64,000 nt of DNA from Pectinatus cerevisiiphilus (GCF_004341685.1 NZ_SMAA01000015.1:1-64000), one strand, 5' to 3'. Shown: positions 45,291 through 56,123, counted from the stretch's first letter. Made by a program: numbers and translations. The notes: generated from the letters alone by a model not told the origin.

Positions 45291-45405
45291 AAAATAAATC
45301 TCCATCTGTTTTAGGACTTTTCCAGCTGTAACAAAGACCACTAAAGTATAATATGCCTTCAGCTGAATACATAAATATAATAAGGGCAGGTACCATAATA
45401 ATAAA

Positions 45406-46866
45406 TTATAAAGGCATCACTTTATCAATACGTTTAAAGACTCTGTCGCGGCCTAATACTTCAATAATTCCTGCCAAATCAGGACCGTGCATCTGTCCTG
45501 TTATAGTGATACGCAGCGGCATATAAACTTTCTTACCGCCTACTTTTAATTCTTTGGTTACTTGTTTAAAGATAGGCTGAATATGTGCAGCATCAAAATC
45601 TTCTACACTGTCCAATTTTTCTTTAAAAAGCTTAATAACTGCGGGAGCTGTTTCATCAGCAAGCACTTTCTGGGCTTCATCATCTTTAACGACAATATCA
45701 TCATTAAAATAGAGATCAGCAAATTCCAAGAATTGTGCTCCATAACTTAAATGATCACGTATAATTTCTGTAAAACGGACTAATTGTGCCATTTCCGCAG
45801 TAGATAAAGCACCATTTAAATACCCTTTGGCAACAAGATGCGGGATAGCCATCATTGTAATTTTTTCTGTAGACAATTTTTTCATATACTGGGCATTTAG
45901 CCAATTAAGTTTATCTATATCAAATACAGCTGGATTTTTAGCAACGTGGTCCATTGAGAAAGCTTTCACTAGTTCATCAATAGAAAAAATTTCTTGTTCA
46001 TTCTGTGGTGCCCAGCCTAAAAGTGCTAAAAAGTTGACTATGGCTTCGGGCAAATAACCTAAATTTTTATATTGTTCAACGGAAGTAGCACCGTGCCGTT
46101 TACTCATTTTGGAATGATCCTTACCCAATATTAAAGAAATATGGGCAAAGGTCGGAACATTAAAGCCCAACGCATCGTATAAGACAACCTGCCTTGGTGT
46201 ATTGGATAAATGTTCTTCTGCGCGTATAACATGAGAAATCTTCATTAAGGCATCATCAATTACCACTGCAAAATTATATACGGGAATACCATCAGCTTTT
46301 ACAATGACGAAATCGCCAACACCATTTGAATCAAACTGCATATGACCGCGTACCATGTCTTCAAATTCTACTGTTTTATTTTCTGGTGTACGAAATCTTA
46401 TTGTCGGTTTTCTGCCTTCAGCCTTGTATGCTTCTATTTGTTCAGCAGTGAGGTGACGACAGTGTCCCTGATAAATAGGCATTTTATTTTCTGCCATTAA
46501 AGCTTTGCGTTCTGCGGCAATTTCTTCTTCCGTACAATAACAATAGTACGCTTTGCCTTCATCTAAAAGCTGTTGTGCATATTTTTTATAAATATCAAGG
46601 CGTTCCATTTGATGATATGGCCCATAATCACCACCGACATCAACGCCTTCGTCCCAATCAAGACCAAGCCATTTTAATGACTCTTTTATATTTTCTTCTG
46701 ATTCTTTACTTGATCTTACTCTGTCGGTATCCTCAATGCGCAACACAAATTTGCCATTGGGATATTTTCTAGCAAGCAGCCAGTTAAAAAGCGCACTGCG
46801 TGCCCCGCCGATATGAAAGGGTCCGGTCGGGCTCGGAGCAAAGCGAACCCTGATTTGTTCTGACAT
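45406..46866 (-). CDS. gltX: Glutamyl-tRNA synthetase
   Basis: A 486-residue class I synthetase: APSPTGPFHIGGARSALFN (HIGH region) and HSKMSKRHG (KMSKS). It charges tRNA-Glu and perhaps tRNA-Gln. GGAGG lies ten bases upstream of the ATG. It follows ispF by 58 bases and precedes the cysE leader, the usual Firmicutes order. Confidence 0.96.
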   Translation of the reverse strand: MSEQIRVRFAPSPTGPFHIGGARSALFNWLLARKYPNGKFVLRIEDTDRVRSSKESEENIKESLKWLGLDWDEGVDVGGDYGPYHQMERLDIYKKYAQQLLDEGKAYYCYCTEEEIAAERKALMAENKMPIYQGHCRHLTAEQIEAYKAEGRKPTIRFRTPENKTVEFEDMVRGHMQFDSNGVGDFVIVKADGIPVYNFAVVIDDALMKISHVIRAEEHLSNTPRQVVLYDALGFNVPTFAHISLILGKDHSKMSKRHGATSVEQYKNLGYLPEAIVNFLALLGWAPQNEQEIFSIDELVKAFSMDHVAKNPAVFDIDKLNWLNAQYMKKLSTEKITMMAIPHLVAKGYLNGALSTAEMAQLVRFTEIIRDHLSYGAQFLEFADLYFNDDIVVKDDEAQKVLADETAPAVIKLFKEKLDSVEDFDAAHIQPIFKQVTKELKVGGKKVYMPLRITITGQMHGPDLAGIIEVLGRDRVFKRIDKVMPL

Positions 46867-46924
46867 TTAACTATTACCTCCAAATAATACTTGTATAGTA
46901 TATTTTAGCAGAAATACCATTATA

Positions 46925-47413
46925 CTACAATGTATTTCCGTTAGTTTTGATAAGTGCTACGGCATTTGCCGATATTCCTTCACCTTTGCCGGTAACGCCC
47001 AGCTTTTCTTCTGTAGTTGCCTTTACATTTATCTGGTCTATATTGATGTTTAAAGCTGCTGCAATGTTTATGCGCATTTTTTCAATATGGGGCAGCATTT
47101 TAGGAGCTTGGGCAACTATAGTGGAATCTATATTGCAAATAATAAAATTATTTTTGGCGAGCAGTTCAGCAACTCGTTGTAGGAGGATTATGCTGGAAAT
47201 TCCCTCATATTCCTTGTCAGTGTCGGGAAAATGACGACCAATATCGCCAAGTGCGGCCGCGCCTAATAAAGCATCGGCAATTGCATGCAGTAGTACATCT
47301 GCATCAGAATGGCCAAGCAGTCCTTTGGTAAAAGGGATGTCTACCCCGCCGATAATTAACTTACGGTCATTCACTAATCTATGTACATCGTAACCGGACC
47401 CTATCCTTATCAT
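46925..47413 (-). CDS. ispF: 2-C-methyl-D-erythritol 2,4-cyclodiphosphate synthase
   Basis: A 162-residue MEP-pathway enzyme with [11 protein letters not shown], the [20 protein letters not shown] metal site (Asp and His), and the [15 protein letters not shown]-terminal signature. One base separates it from ispD, with which it is co-translated. Confidence 0.96.
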   Translation of the reverse strand: MIRIGSGYDVHRLVNDRKLIIGGVDIPFTKGLLGHSDADVLLHAIADALLGAAALGDIGRHFPDTDKEYEGISSIILLQRVAELLAKNNFIICNIDSTIVAQAPKMLPHIEKMRINIAAALNINIDQINVKATTEEKLGVTGKGEGISANAVALIKTNGNTL

Positions 47414-47414
47414 G

Positions 47415-48182
47415 TTAAATCCTCGTCTTAAATATTTTTGCCTTCATTTCTTCAAAAGCATTAGAAATAGCTACAGAAACTTCTGCTTTAACTTTTGAAA
47501 CAGCTTTTTTGCCGAGAATGGCCTCTGCGTATATAAGATCATCCGGTGAAGTTATTTTAATATTTTTATAATCGCCCATAACTACTCTGACCGGATGCCC
47601 AATATGTTCGACCAAGCTGGCATCGTCTGTGCCAAGATAGCCGTCCTGCCGTGCCTGTTCGTGCGCGCCAACAAGCAAATCCTTTTTGAACCCTTGGGGT
47701 GTCTGCATCATCCATAACGTATTTCGGTCCGGGGTGTTCACTACCATATTATCATCACCAATGACCTTTATTGTATTTGTTACTGGAACAGCTGCAACAG
47801 CTGCACCAGAACGGACGACTTCACTAATGACATTGTTTATTACATTGGGGCTGATGAGCGGTCTTGCAGCATCATGGACAAGCACGATATCCGTTTTGGG
47901 AGAAACTTGGCGCAGTCCATTATAAACAGAATACTGGCGCTCCGTTCCACCTGCGACTACTTTGCAAGGCTTAATTCCCGGCAGAGAATGCAAAACCTTT
48001 GCTACCGGTTCCACTTCATCCGGTGCCGCCACTACAATAAAATTATCAACAGCGCTGCAGCGTGAAAAACTTAAAAGCGTATGTATAAGGATAGGTTTAT
48101 CAGATAAAGCAGCGAAAACTTTATTGAAAGGAGCCCCCATACGTTTACCCTTTCCAGCGGCTGGAAAAATAGCCGTTATCAC
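47415..48182 (-). CDS. ispD: 2-C-methyl-D-erythritol 4-phosphate cytidylyltransferase
   Basis: A 255-residue nucleotidyltransferase with [10 protein letters not shown] at the N-terminus and VHDAARPLI in the middle. It starts with GTG. About 20 extra residues at the C-terminus (after [11 protein letters not shown]) are not part of the usual fold. It works in sequence with the adjacent ispF. Confidence 0.95.
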   Translation of the reverse strand: MITAIFPAAGKGKRMGAPFNKVFAALSDKPILIHTLLSFSRCSAVDNFIVVAAPDEVEPVAKVLHSLPGIKPCKVVAGGTERQYSVYNGLRQVSPKTDIVLVHDAARPLISPNVINNVISEVVRSGAAVAAVPVTNTIKVIGDDNMVVNTPDRNTLWMMQTPQGFKKDLLVGAHEQARQDGYLGTDDASLVEHIGHPVRVVMGDYKNIKITSPDDLIYAEAILGKKAVSKVKAEVSVAISNAFEEMKAKIFKTRI

Positions 48183-48213
48183 GTTATATCACCCTTCTTA
48201 TGTTTCATTTCTC

Positions 48214-48243
48214 AAAAAAGCTGCGGCATCACCACCGCAGCTT
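48214..48243 (-). terminator. Intrinsic terminator downstream of the PIN/TRAM gene
   Basis: Stem AAGCTGCGG / CCGCAGCTT with an eight-base loop and six T on the minus strand. It separates the PIN/TRAM gene from ispD. Confidence 0.85.
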
Positions 48244-48340
48244 ATTGACTTTAATATATCAGCAAACAGATTTTTCATCCATATAAAGTTCGTATGTCAT
48301 TATAAGCTAACTTCTATATAATCGCTACTGAAAGCAGTCC

Positions 48341-49456
48341 TTATTTAGGTTTTGCAAAAATCATTCTTCCCGCCGCAGTTTGTAAAACCGATGTCACTGC
48401 AACAGTAAGCGTAGTATTCATATGTTTTTTGCCGCCTTCGACTACGATCATTGTGCCATCATCAAGATATGCCACGCCCTGTCCCTGCTCTTTACCATCT
48501 TTTACTATCGTGACGGTCATCATTTCGCCTGGGATTACTACAGGTTTTAAGGCATTTGCCAATTCATTGATATTCAGTACGGAAACACCCTGCAAATCGG
48601 CTACTTTGTTCAAGTTATAGTCATTGGTTATAATCTTTCCGTTTACAACCTGAGCAAGTTTTATAAGCTTTGAATCTACTTCACTTATATCGTCAAAATC
48701 ACGTTCATCAATTTTGACAAACATATTAAATTCAGTTTGGATTCTTTTTAAAACATCAAGACCGCGGCGCCCTCTTGTTCTTTTTAAAAGATCAGAAGAA
48801 TCAGCGATATGCTGTAATTCTTCCAGTACAAATACAGGAATTAGCAATGTTCCCTCAATAAAACCACTTTGGCAGATGTCAGCTATACGCCCATCTATTA
48901 TAACACTCGTATCAAGTAATTTATAATTTTCAACTAAGACTGGTTTTTCTACAATAGCTTTCTTTTCCTTTGTCTGCTCTCTAAACAAACGCGGAAATAG
49001 TGCTACGATTTCGTTGCGTTTCTTTATTGTTATATGTATTCCCAGATAACCAAGAACAATACTAAAGACAATTGGCAGGTAACTACCCACTATGGGCACT
49101 CCCGAAAAAGCTACACCCAGAAGATTGGCAATTACGAGACCGATAGCAAGCCCGCATACACCGGCAATAACATCATGGATTTTCATTTTGTTAAGTTGAT
49201 TTTCTACCCATACTGAAAAACGTTTTAATAAAATTATCAAATAGGGAGAAATTATATAGCCGATAACTCCGCCAATAATAATACCGCACAAGCCTATTAT
49301 CAAATGTGCCAGAGTAATACCAAAAACGTCGAGATTGATATTGAGATATTCGGTGCTTATCACAAGGGCTATTAGTGGACTGATCAACTGCATAAGCGCT
49401 AAACCGAATATAGCAGCAAGTAGTACTATTAAAACGCGTAATATTTTTTCTAACAC
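48341..49456 (-). CDS. PIN/TRAM domain membrane protein (YacL-like)
   Basis: A 371-residue protein with four N-terminal membrane segments, a PIN nuclease domain ([20 protein letters not shown]; acidic residues in [11 protein letters not shown]) and a C-terminal TRAM domain ([15 protein letters not shown]). The GTG at 49456 has GGAG eight bases upstream, whereas an in-frame ATG 11 codons earlier would include that site. YacL homologues regularly sit after radA in Firmicutes; its RNA target is unknown. Confidence 0.9.
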   Translation of the reverse strand: MLEKILRVLIVLLAAIFGLALMQLISPLIALVISTEYLNINLDVFGITLAHLIIGLCGIIIGGVIGYIISPYLIILLKRFSVWVENQLNKMKIHDVIAGVCGLAIGLVIANLLGVAFSGVPIVGSYLPIVFSIVLGYLGIHITIKKRNEIVALFPRLFREQTKEKKAIVEKPVLVENYKLLDTSVIIDGRIADICQSGFIEGTLLIPVFVLEELQHIADSSDLLKRTRGRRGLDVLKRIQTEFNMFVKIDERDFDDISEVDSKLIKLAQVVNGKIITNDYNLNKVADLQGVSVLNINELANALKPVVIPGEMMTVTIVKDGKEQGQGVAYLDDGTMIVVEGGKKHMNTTLTVAVTSVLQTAAGRMIFAKPK

Positions 49457-49497
49457 AGACTCATCTCCAAAATAATAAACTATAATCATAAAAATTT

Positions 49498-49527
49498 AGA
49501 TCCGTTCTCAAACTAAAGTACGGATCT
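49498..49527 (-). terminator. Hairpin upstream of the PIN/TRAM gene
   Basis: Stem AGATCCGT / ACGGATCT with a 14-base loop and a short T-rich stretch on the minus strand, about 200 bases past the RadA stop. It may be a second, weak terminator of the clpC operon. Confidence 0.45.
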
Positions 49528-49711
49528 GGAACATTATCGAAAAATAATCATATTATAATATAAGACCAAATTTACGGATAAAAGCATTCCTAAATATGTG
49601 AATTAATAGACTTATAATACTAAATGAAAAAGCTTTTGTCAAAAATAAATATATAATTCCTAAATTCTATCTACAAAATACGGAAATAAACAGCATATTG
49701 TAAATGGTAAA

Positions 49712-49747
49712 TAAAAAAGAGGAAGGCAGTATTTAAAATACTGCCTT
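49712..49747 (-). terminator. Terminator of the ctsR-clpC-radA operon
   Basis: Stem AAGGCAGTATT / AATACTGCCTT (49723-49747) overlaps the RadA stop codon and is followed on the minus strand by CCTCTTTTTT. Confidence 0.8.
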
Positions 49748-51097
49748 TAAAGCTTCCCGTACAGTGGTTACACCGGTAACGGATACGTCTTTTACAGTTC
49801 CCAATGAATTTATATTCTTTTGCGGCATAATAATGTGCTTGAAGCCGAGCTTGCAGGCTTCTTTGACTCGTAGATCGGCACCGTTTACTGCCCTTACTTC
49901 ACCAGCAAGACCCACTTCGCCAAAAACAATAGTCTTTTCCTTCACGATTTTATTAGTAAAACTTGAGGCAAGTGCTATACATAGAGCCAAATCACACGCT
50001 GGTTCGTCTATCTTTATGCCGCCTGCTACTTTAACGTAAACGTCACAGGCACCTATACTTAAATTTATTCGTTTTTCTAATACAGCCAACAATAATTGGA
50101 TACGCTTGATATCTACTGAATCGGAAGTGCGGCGCGGTGGTATATAGGGAGTGGGGGCAACTAAAGCCTGTATTTCTACCAAGAGAGGTCGTGTGCCCTC
50201 AATAGTAGGAGCTATAACGATGCCTGACCCCAGCACTGTTTCTGATAAAAAGAGTTTAGATGCATCAGGAACATCAACTAATCCCGTATCGCACATTTCA
50301 AATAACCCTAATTCGTTTGTACTGCCAAAACGATTTTTAATAGCCCGCAGAATACGGAACTGGGCATTGCGTTCCCCTTCGAAATAAAGTACCGTGTCAA
50401 CAATATGCTCTAAAACACGTGGCCCGGCCAGTGTCCCGTCTTTAGTGACATGACCTATTATAAAGACAGCAGTACCGCTGCTTTTGGCTATGCGTAGAAG
50501 TTCAACTGCACACTCACGTACCTGACTGACGCTGCCAGGAGCACTCTGTACATCGGGATGAAAAATAGTCTGGATAGAATCAACGACAACCAGTTCTGGT
50601 TTTTCAGCATTTACATGCACGTTAATCCGTTCCATATCCGTTTCGCTGAGCACCTTTAGCGTATTAGATAATGCATTTATTCTTTCTGCCCGCATGCGTA
50701 TCTGTTGAAGGCTTTCTTCCCCTGTAATATAGAGGACGCTCTTTTTCTTTGAAACGTGGGCGCAGACCTGTAAATTAAGACTCGATTTACCTACGCCGGG
50801 ATCACCGACCACCAGCACTAAACTGCCGGGTATGATACCACCGCCGAGGACGCGGTCAAGTTCAGATGAACCGGCAGAAAAGCGGGGCATTTTGGCCAAG
50901 GAAATATCTGAAAGTAGTTGTGCAGGTTGGGGTTGCTCATTCAAGCCCAGTGCTAAACCGTGCTTTGTATCTGTTTTTACAATCTCCTCAACCATCGTAT
51001 TCCATGAACCGCATCCTGGACATTTTCCCATCCATTTAGGTGAATCATACCCGCAGCTTTGGCAAATAAAAACACTTTTCTTTTTCGGCAACGACAT
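49733..51097 (-). CDS. radA: DNA repair protein RadA (Sms)
   Basis: A 454-residue protein with an N-terminal zinc finger CQSCGY...CPGCGSW, Walker A GDPGVGKSSL, the KNRFGSTNELGLFEM signature (KNRFG), and a C-terminal Lon-protease-like domain. It promotes branch migration in recombination. The ATG overlaps the stop of the small membrane protein gene (TGATG). In many Firmicutes disA follows radA; here the PIN/TRAM gene follows instead. Confidence 0.95.
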   Translation of the reverse strand: MSLPKKKSVFICQSCGYDSPKWMGKCPGCGSWNTMVEEIVKTDTKHGLALGLNEQPQPAQLLSDISLAKMPRFSAGSSELDRVLGGGIIPGSLVLVVGDPGVGKSSLNLQVCAHVSKKKSVLYITGEESLQQIRMRAERINALSNTLKVLSETDMERINVHVNAEKPELVVVDSIQTIFHPDVQSAPGSVSQVRECAVELLRIAKSSGTAVFIIGHVTKDGTLAGPRVLEHIVDTVLYFEGERNAQFRILRAIKNRFGSTNELGLFEMCDTGLVDVPDASKLFLSETVLGSGIVIAPTIEGTRPLLVEIQALVAPTPYIPPRRTSDSVDIKRIQLLLAVLEKRINLSIGACDVYVKVAGGIKIDEPACDLALCIALASSFTNKIVKEKTIVFGEVGLAGEVRAVNGADLRVKEACKLGFKHIIMPQKNINSLGTVKDVSVTGVTTVREALKAVF

Positions 51098-51252
51098 CAC
51101 CGTTTCCCGTTTTTTTTGCGAACACTTGAAACAATAAGCTTATAAAGAGAGCGCGCCAACCATAATAAGGCGATAAGAAAATTTAATAAAAAATTTACTG
51201 CTCTCTTTATACCAGACTCATTTTTTTGCAAAAGATTCTTTTGTTCATTCAT
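51097..51252 (-). CDS. Small single-TM membrane protein between clpC and radA
   Basis: A 51-residue frame starting [14 protein letters not shown] with one hydrophobic helix (FLLNFLIALLWLARSLYKLIV) and a basic C-terminus (RKKNGKR). Its ATG lies inside the end of clpC and its stop overlaps the RadA start, so it is tightly packed in the operon. No family recognised. The stop/start overlaps on both sides favour a real gene. Confidence 0.6.
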   Translation of the reverse strand: MNEQKNLLQKNESGIKRAVNFLLNFLIALLWLARSLYKLIVSSVRKKNGKR

Positions 51253-53791
51253 CTTGCAGGTTTGGAGCAGCTTCATTAGACGCAACATCAGCAGTTACCT
51301 GTGCAGATTCATCAGCTACTTTTACAGGGGGAATTTCCTGGCGGGAAAAAGAAAGTTTATCTTCTTTTTCATCATAAGAAACCTTAATGGTATCTCCCGC
51401 GGTAAAGCGTTTTTGTAAAAGGCTTTCAGCTAATTCATCTTCAAGATGTTTTTGGATAGCTCTTTTTAAAGGCCGGGCCCCAAATTTCACATCTGTTCCT
51501 TTATCAAGCAGGAACTGTTTTGCACGGTCGTCGACAGTTATGTTTAATTCCACATTTTTAAGCCGTTTTGTCACGCCTTTAAGAAGAATATCCACAATTT
51601 TCATGAGGCTGTCTTTATCCAGTGGTTTAAAGACGATCAATTCATCAATACGATTTAAAAATTCTGGTTTGAAAATATTTTTTACTTCATCCATTATTTT
51701 TTTTGAACGAGCGGCAAAGTCTTCCTTTGCGGTGTCTCCCGTGTTGAATCCCATAGCAGAAGCATGTTTTCTCAATAATTGTGCTCCTACATTTGAGGTC
51801 ATGATGATGACAGTATTTTTGAAATCAACTGTCCGGCCTTGTCCATCAGTCAATCGTCCGTCTTCAAGGATTTGCAGCAGCAGATTAAAGACATCGGGAT
51901 GGGCTTTTTCAATTTCATCAAGCAAAATAACCGAATAAGGTTTTCTTCTAATGGTATCAGTAAGCTGGCCACCTTCTTCGTAGCCAACGTAGCCGGGAGG
52001 CGCTCCCACCATGCGTGATACGGTATGCTTTTCCATGTACTCTGACATATCAAACCGAACCATGGCGTTTTCATCGCCAAACAATACTTCAGCCAATGAT
52101 CTGGCCAGTTCAGTTTTGCCTACCCCGGTTGGGCCGAGGAACATAAACGAACCGATTGGTCTTTTGACGTCCTTCAGGCCGGCACGGGCTCTGCGGATTG
52201 CTTTTGCTACAGCTGTGACAGCAGGTTCCTGCCCAACTATGCGTTTATGGAGAGTGTCTTCCATATGCAGAAGGCGTTTGGCTTCTTTGTCGGCCATGCG
52301 TCTTGCAGGAATTCCTGTCCATGATGATAAAACATCTGCTATATCATCATCGGTGACGAGAATTTGCTTTTCTTCTTTAGCTTTGAGTTCTTCTTCAGCA
52401 TTTTTGAGTTTATCTTTTATCTTGCTTTCTTCATCCCGGATATGGGCAGCCCTTTCGAAATCCTGTGCATCTATAGCCGTTTTTTTAGCAAGGTCAAGTT
52501 TATCAAGCTGTTCCTTAAACTGTTTTAATTCTACAGGATAGGAAATAGTTGCCAAACGAACTTTGGAGGCAGCTTCATCCATTAAATCAATAGCCTTATC
52601 AGGTAGGTAACGATCATTGATATACCGAGCAGAAAGCTTAACAGCAGCCTTGATTGCTTCATCCGTTATTTTGGCTTGGTGGAATTCTTCGTATTTGCTG
52701 CGCAAGCCCATTAAGATACTGATCGCATCTTCTTCTGTTGGTTCATCAAGTAAAATAGGTTGGAAACGTCTTTCAAGGGCAGAATCCTTTTCAATGTATT
52801 TTTTGTATTCATTGAGGGTTGTTGCACCTATCACCTGTATTTCACCACGGGATAGAGCTGGTTTTAAAATATTTGCAGCATCTATTGACCCTTCGGCAGC
52901 GCCTGCACCAATCAATGTATGCAATTCATCTATAAACAAAATAACATTACCGGTTTGTGTGATTTCATCAATAATGTTTTTCAAGCGTTCTTCAAATTCA
53001 CCGCGATATTTGGCACCGGCTACCAACGAAGTCATGCTGAGACTCATTATCCGCTTGTTGGCAAGTATTTTAGGCATTATACCTTCTGTCATACGCCGTG
53101 CCAGACCTTCAGCAACAGCTGTCTTACCAACACCAGGTTCACCTATAAGTACAGGATTATTTTTAGTGCGGCGCAGCAAAATCTGAATAACTCTTTCAAT
53201 TTCCTTAGTACGGCCAATTACAGGATCTATTTTGTCTTTCAGGACGAGTGCTTTTAGATCTCGGCAATAACGATTTAAGAAAGGGGTCTTTTTAGAAACG
53301 AGATCACTGTCATTTTCTGTTTGGTCACCAACATTACCTTCCGTATCATGCTGACCATTATTGATCATATCCATAATTGTTGAATGGACGATATCGAGGT
53401 CTACACCCAGTGATACAAGGATTTTAGAGGCTATAGCATCATCTTGGCGAATGAGGCCGAGCAGAATATGTTCAGTGCCAATATAGTCGTGACCGAGTTC
53501 TATTGCTTCGTCTTCCGCAAAGTTCATTACCATTTTTGCCAATGGTGTATAGGCCAGAGGATCACCTGCCATTATTGGCGGAATGATAATAATATTATTT
53601 AAGCGGCTCTTAACCATATCCCTTGTTATACCAAGTGAAGATAGAACCTTTGCCGCCAATCCTTTCTTTTCTCGAGCAAGGCCAAGTAAAATGTGCTCTG
53701 TACCGATATAACCGCAACGTTGTTTATTTGCTTCATAATTAGCGAGCTCTAATACCTTTTCCGCACTAAAAGTCAATTTATTGTTATTCAT
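51245..53791 (-). CDS. clpC: ATP-dependent Clp protease ATP-binding subunit ClpC
   Basis: An 848-residue AAA+ unfoldase. Two N-terminal repeats, two Walker A motifs (GEPGVGKT and GPTGVGKT), a middle coiled coil with a UVR segment ([19 protein letters not shown]) and the C-terminal D2 domain are all present. It delivers arginine-phosphorylated proteins to ClpP. It overlaps mcsB by eight bases. The C-terminus has an acidic, low-complexity extension. Confidence 0.96.
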   Translation of the reverse strand: MNNNKLTFSAEKVLELANYEANKQRCGYIGTEHILLGLAREKKGLAAKVLSSLGITRDMVKSRLNNIIIIPPIMAGDPLAYTPLAKMVMNFAEDEAIELGHDYIGTEHILLGLIRQDDAIASKILVSLGVDLDIVHSTIMDMINNGQHDTEGNVGDQTENDSDLVSKKTPFLNRYCRDLKALVLKDKIDPVIGRTKEIERVIQILLRRTKNNPVLIGEPGVGKTAVAEGLARRMTEGIMPKILANKRIMSLSMTSLVAGAKYRGEFEERLKNIIDEITQTGNVILFIDELHTLIGAGAAEGSIDAANILKPALSRGEIQVIGATTLNEYKKYIEKDSALERRFQPILLDEPTEEDAISILMGLRSKYEEFHQAKITDEAIKAAVKLSARYINDRYLPDKAIDLMDEAASKVRLATISYPVELKQFKEQLDKLDLAKKTAIDAQDFERAAHIRDEESKIKDKLKNAEEELKAKEEKQILVTDDDIADVLSSWTGIPARRMADKEAKRLLHMEDTLHKRIVGQEPAVTAVAKAIRRARAGLKDVKRPIGSFMFLGPTGVGKTELARSLAEVLFGDENAMVRFDMSEYMEKHTVSRMVGAPPGYVGYEEGGQLTDTIRRKPYSVILLDEIEKAHPDVFNLLLQILEDGRLTDGQGRTVDFKNTVIIMTSNVGAQLLRKHASAMGFNTGDTAKEDFAARSKKIMDEVKNIFKPEFLNRIDELIVFKPLDKDSLMKIVDILLKGVTKRLKNVELNITVDDRAKQFLLDKGTDVKFGARPLKRAIQKHLEDELAESLLQKRFTAGDTIKVSYDEKEDKLSFSRQEIPPVKVADESAQVTADVASNEAAPNLQDE

Positions 53792-54872
53792 GAGAAATCA
53801 CTTCCTTATCAGATGAGCTGTCAGCAATTATTTCACGGGTGATATCAGCTCTTTTTTTATCAATTTCCCGCTGAGACATATTTTCTTTTTCTTGTAAATT
53901 TGTTAGATAATTAGTATGTCCGGCAACAATAAGCCTATTGAAGACTTCGGCATTAATTCCGGTGATTACTTTTTCATCTATGCCGATGCGGACATTACTG
54001 GCCAGTGACAAAAGTTCCCTGTCCGAAAGACTGCGTGCGTATTTTAATATTCCTAAGGCACGCCATGCCTGGTCACAAACTTTGTCTTCAGCATATGCCA
54101 TAAGAGCTCTTCGCGCTTCATGTTCATGCGAAACGATTTCCTGGACAGCACGCGATAAATTTTCAATTAATTCTTTTTCACTAAAACCAAGTGAAAGCTG
54201 ATTAGATATTTGAAAAAGATTACCAAGAGCATTATTGCCATATAGTCCCCTTACAGCAAGCCCTAATTGGGGGGAGATGTTTACTATCTTAGAAATCTGG
54301 TTAGTGGCAGCCAGTCCTGGTAAATGTAGCAAGACTGAAGCCCGTAGGCCTGTTCCTAAGTTAGTGGGGCAGGCGGTGAGATAACCCATGTTGTCGTCAA
54401 AGGCAATATCATATGTTTTTTCAATGCAATCATCGGCTTGGAAAGCTATTTCAAGCGGTTCAGATAGATCAAGGCCGCTTTTCATGCATTGGATACGCAA
54501 ATGGTCATCTTCATTAGCCATTATGGAAATATTACTGTCAGCACTTATAATCAAAGCTCTTGATTCCACGTGTTTAATGAAATTTCTACTTATAAAATGC
54601 TTTTCAACGAGCACTCTCTTTTGTAAATCAGTAAGTTTATCCATATCAAGGCACATATAATTATTTTTAGTAAATGCTGATATGTCATCAAGAACGCTTA
54701 AAAGTCTGTTTTTGGCATCAGCCAGCTGGACTGATGAAGCTCTGTTAGGGAAAGGAAGATCCTTGAAATTTCTAGCAAGGCGAATACGGCTCGATAGGAC
54801 AATGTCGCTTTCTGTTCCTTTACCGTCCAGCCATGCAATGTTATTGTCTGTAAAGATATTATTCAACATCAT
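53784..54872 (-). CDS. mcsB: Protein arginine kinase McsB
   Basis: A 362-residue phosphagen-kinase-fold enzyme with LSSRIRLARNFKDLPFP and the TACPTNLGTGLRASV signature containing the catalytic cysteine (TACPT). It phosphorylates arginine residues of damaged proteins and CtsR, marking them for ClpCP. The ATG at 54872 has GGGAGG seven bases upstream; an in-frame GTG six codons earlier would include that site. Confidence 0.95.
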   Translation of the reverse strand: MMLNNIFTDNNIAWLDGKGTESDIVLSSRIRLARNFKDLPFPNRASSVQLADAKNRLLSVLDDISAFTKNNYMCLDMDKLTDLQKRVLVEKHFISRNFIKHVESRALIISADSNISIMANEDDHLRIQCMKSGLDLSEPLEIAFQADDCIEKTYDIAFDDNMGYLTACPTNLGTGLRASVLLHLPGLAATNQISKIVNISPQLGLAVRGLYGNNALGNLFQISNQLSLGFSEKELIENLSRAVQEIVSHEHEARRALMAYAEDKVCDQAWRALGILKYARSLSDRELLSLASNVRIGIDEKVITGINAEVFNRLIVAGHTNYLTNLQEKENMSQREIDKKRADITREIIADSSSDKEVISHE

Positions 54873-54886
54873 CTTAAAACCTCCCT

Positions 54887-55438
54887 TCACTCAGGCTTGA
54901 TTTCTTTTTCAAGCCGCCGGATACAATCGCGTACCTGCGCAGCTTTTTCATATTCTTCATTGTTTACATATGTTTCTATCTGTTTGCGGAGCAAGGACAG
55001 TTCCTGCTGTATATTTAATGTTTTTCCTGCACGATGGGGGATTTTTCCGGTATGTTTGCTGGAACCATGGATACGTCGCAATAATGGTTCCAATCTAGTC
55101 TTAAATGTGCTGTAGCATGTACTGCAGCCTATTTTACCAGAACGTGTAAAATCCATATATGTCATACCACAGGAAGGACATGTATATTCTTCTTCTCCTG
55201 CGGAAGGTTCATTAGCATTTGTCTTTTTGGTATCATGTTGTGAGGAATTATGGAAAATACCGGAAAGAAAATCATTGACGGAAAAAAATTCCGATTGGTT
55301 TTCAGACTGTTCCTGCATTATAAAATCGCCATATTTAGCAGCGCATTCCTCGCAGAGATAACGATCAATTTTATTGTTACCATTTATCTGAGTGATATGG
55401 ATACAAGCATCATTTTTTTTGCAGTTATCACATAACAT
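54887..55438 (-). CDS. mcsA: McsA, activator of McsB
   Basis: A 183-residue protein with zinc-binding CXXC motifs (CDNC, CEEC, CPSC, CSTC) and a C-terminal UVR motif (YEKAAQVRDCIRRLEKEI). It activates McsB and stabilises CtsR. It follows ctsR by two bases, with a GAGGAGG site inside ctsR. Confidence 0.93.
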   Translation of the reverse strand: MLCDNCKKNDACIHITQINGNNKIDRYLCEECAAKYGDFIMQEQSENQSEFFSVNDFLSGIFHNSSQHDTKKTNANEPSAGEEEYTCPSCGMTYMDFTRSGKIGCSTCYSTFKTRLEPLLRRIHGSSKHTGKIPHRAGKTLNIQQELSLLRKQIETYVNNEEYEKAAQVRDCIRRLEKEIKPE

Positions 55439-55440
55439 TA

Positions 55441-55896
55441 TTATTCCTCCTCTGTAAAATCAGCCAGAGTTATGAACAAAGAACGAAGAAAATTCGCCCT
55501 GTCTGATGCTGAAATCTTATTGTAAATATTGTTGAATGACTGATAGATTAGAGCAGCTTCCCTGTTTTTAATCAGATTGTGCTTTAACATATAATCTATC
55601 ATATTATGAAGGTCTTTTACAGTGGTCTCGTTATTTATTTTATTGATTAAATCACCATAAACCAAATCTTGTAATGGAACACGTGTTATCCTTATAAACC
55701 CGCCGAGACCTCTGCGCGATTCTACTATGAATCCCTTATCAGAAGTAAACCGTGTGTTTAAAACATAACTGATTTGCGAAGGAGCACATTCTATGACATC
55801 AGCTATATCTGCGCGTTTCAATATTACATTACAATTTTGCTGTGCAGCGAGACGCTGCAATATATAGTGTTCAATAAGATCAGCTATATTACTCAT
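55441..55896 (-). CDS. ctsR: Class III stress gene repressor CtsR
   Basis: A 151-residue repressor with winged HTH and the glycine-rich wing ESRRGLGGFIRI. The start MSNIADLIEHYIL at 55896 fits the family N-terminus and has GAAGGTGG nearby. First gene of the operon; it controls the operon's own promoter just upstream. Confidence 0.94.
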   Translation of the reverse strand: MSNIADLIEHYILQRLAAQQNCNVILKRADIADVIECAPSQISYVLNTRFTSDKGFIVESRRGLGGFIRITRVPLQDLVYGDLINKINNETTVKDLHNMIDYMLKHNLIKNREAALIYQSFNNIYNKISASDRANFLRSLFITLADFTEEE

Positions 55897-55932
55897 AAAA
55901 ACCACCTTCAAATCTTACTTATATTATAGTAT

Positions 55933-55961
55933 ATTATATTTGACTTTTTGACTTTTTGCAA
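55933..55961 (-). promoter_or_regulatory. ctsR promoter with CtsR-box-like repeats in the spacer
   Basis: Minus-strand TTGCAA (55961-55956), a 17-base spacer, TATAAT (55938-55933). The spacer contains GTCAAA twice with an 8-base period. The CtsR consensus has the same heptads at a 10-base period, so this is a shortened variant. Confidence 0.75.
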
Positions 55962-56067
55962 GTATTTATTTATTTTTCTAAAATAATTATTTTTAATTTT
56001 ATATATGCCTTATATTGCAAGGTAAAACCACACTATAAATAAGCGTATTGAAGGTTTTTTAAGCTCA

Positions 56068-56123
56068 ATGGCAAAAAAGAAAACCGTACTGCCCATCTTG
56101 TAACGGGCGGTACGGCTCTTTTT
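56068..56123 (-). terminator. Terminator of ileS
   Basis: Stem CCGTAC-GCCC / GGGC-GTACGG (56084-56115) with a 10-base loop, followed on the minus strand by TTTTCTTTTTT. Confidence 0.88.

Noticed and set aside
45215-45405. T-box in the cysE leader
   Set aside because: No T-box core sequence or stem I features were found; only a small stem and the terminator-like hairpin are visible.
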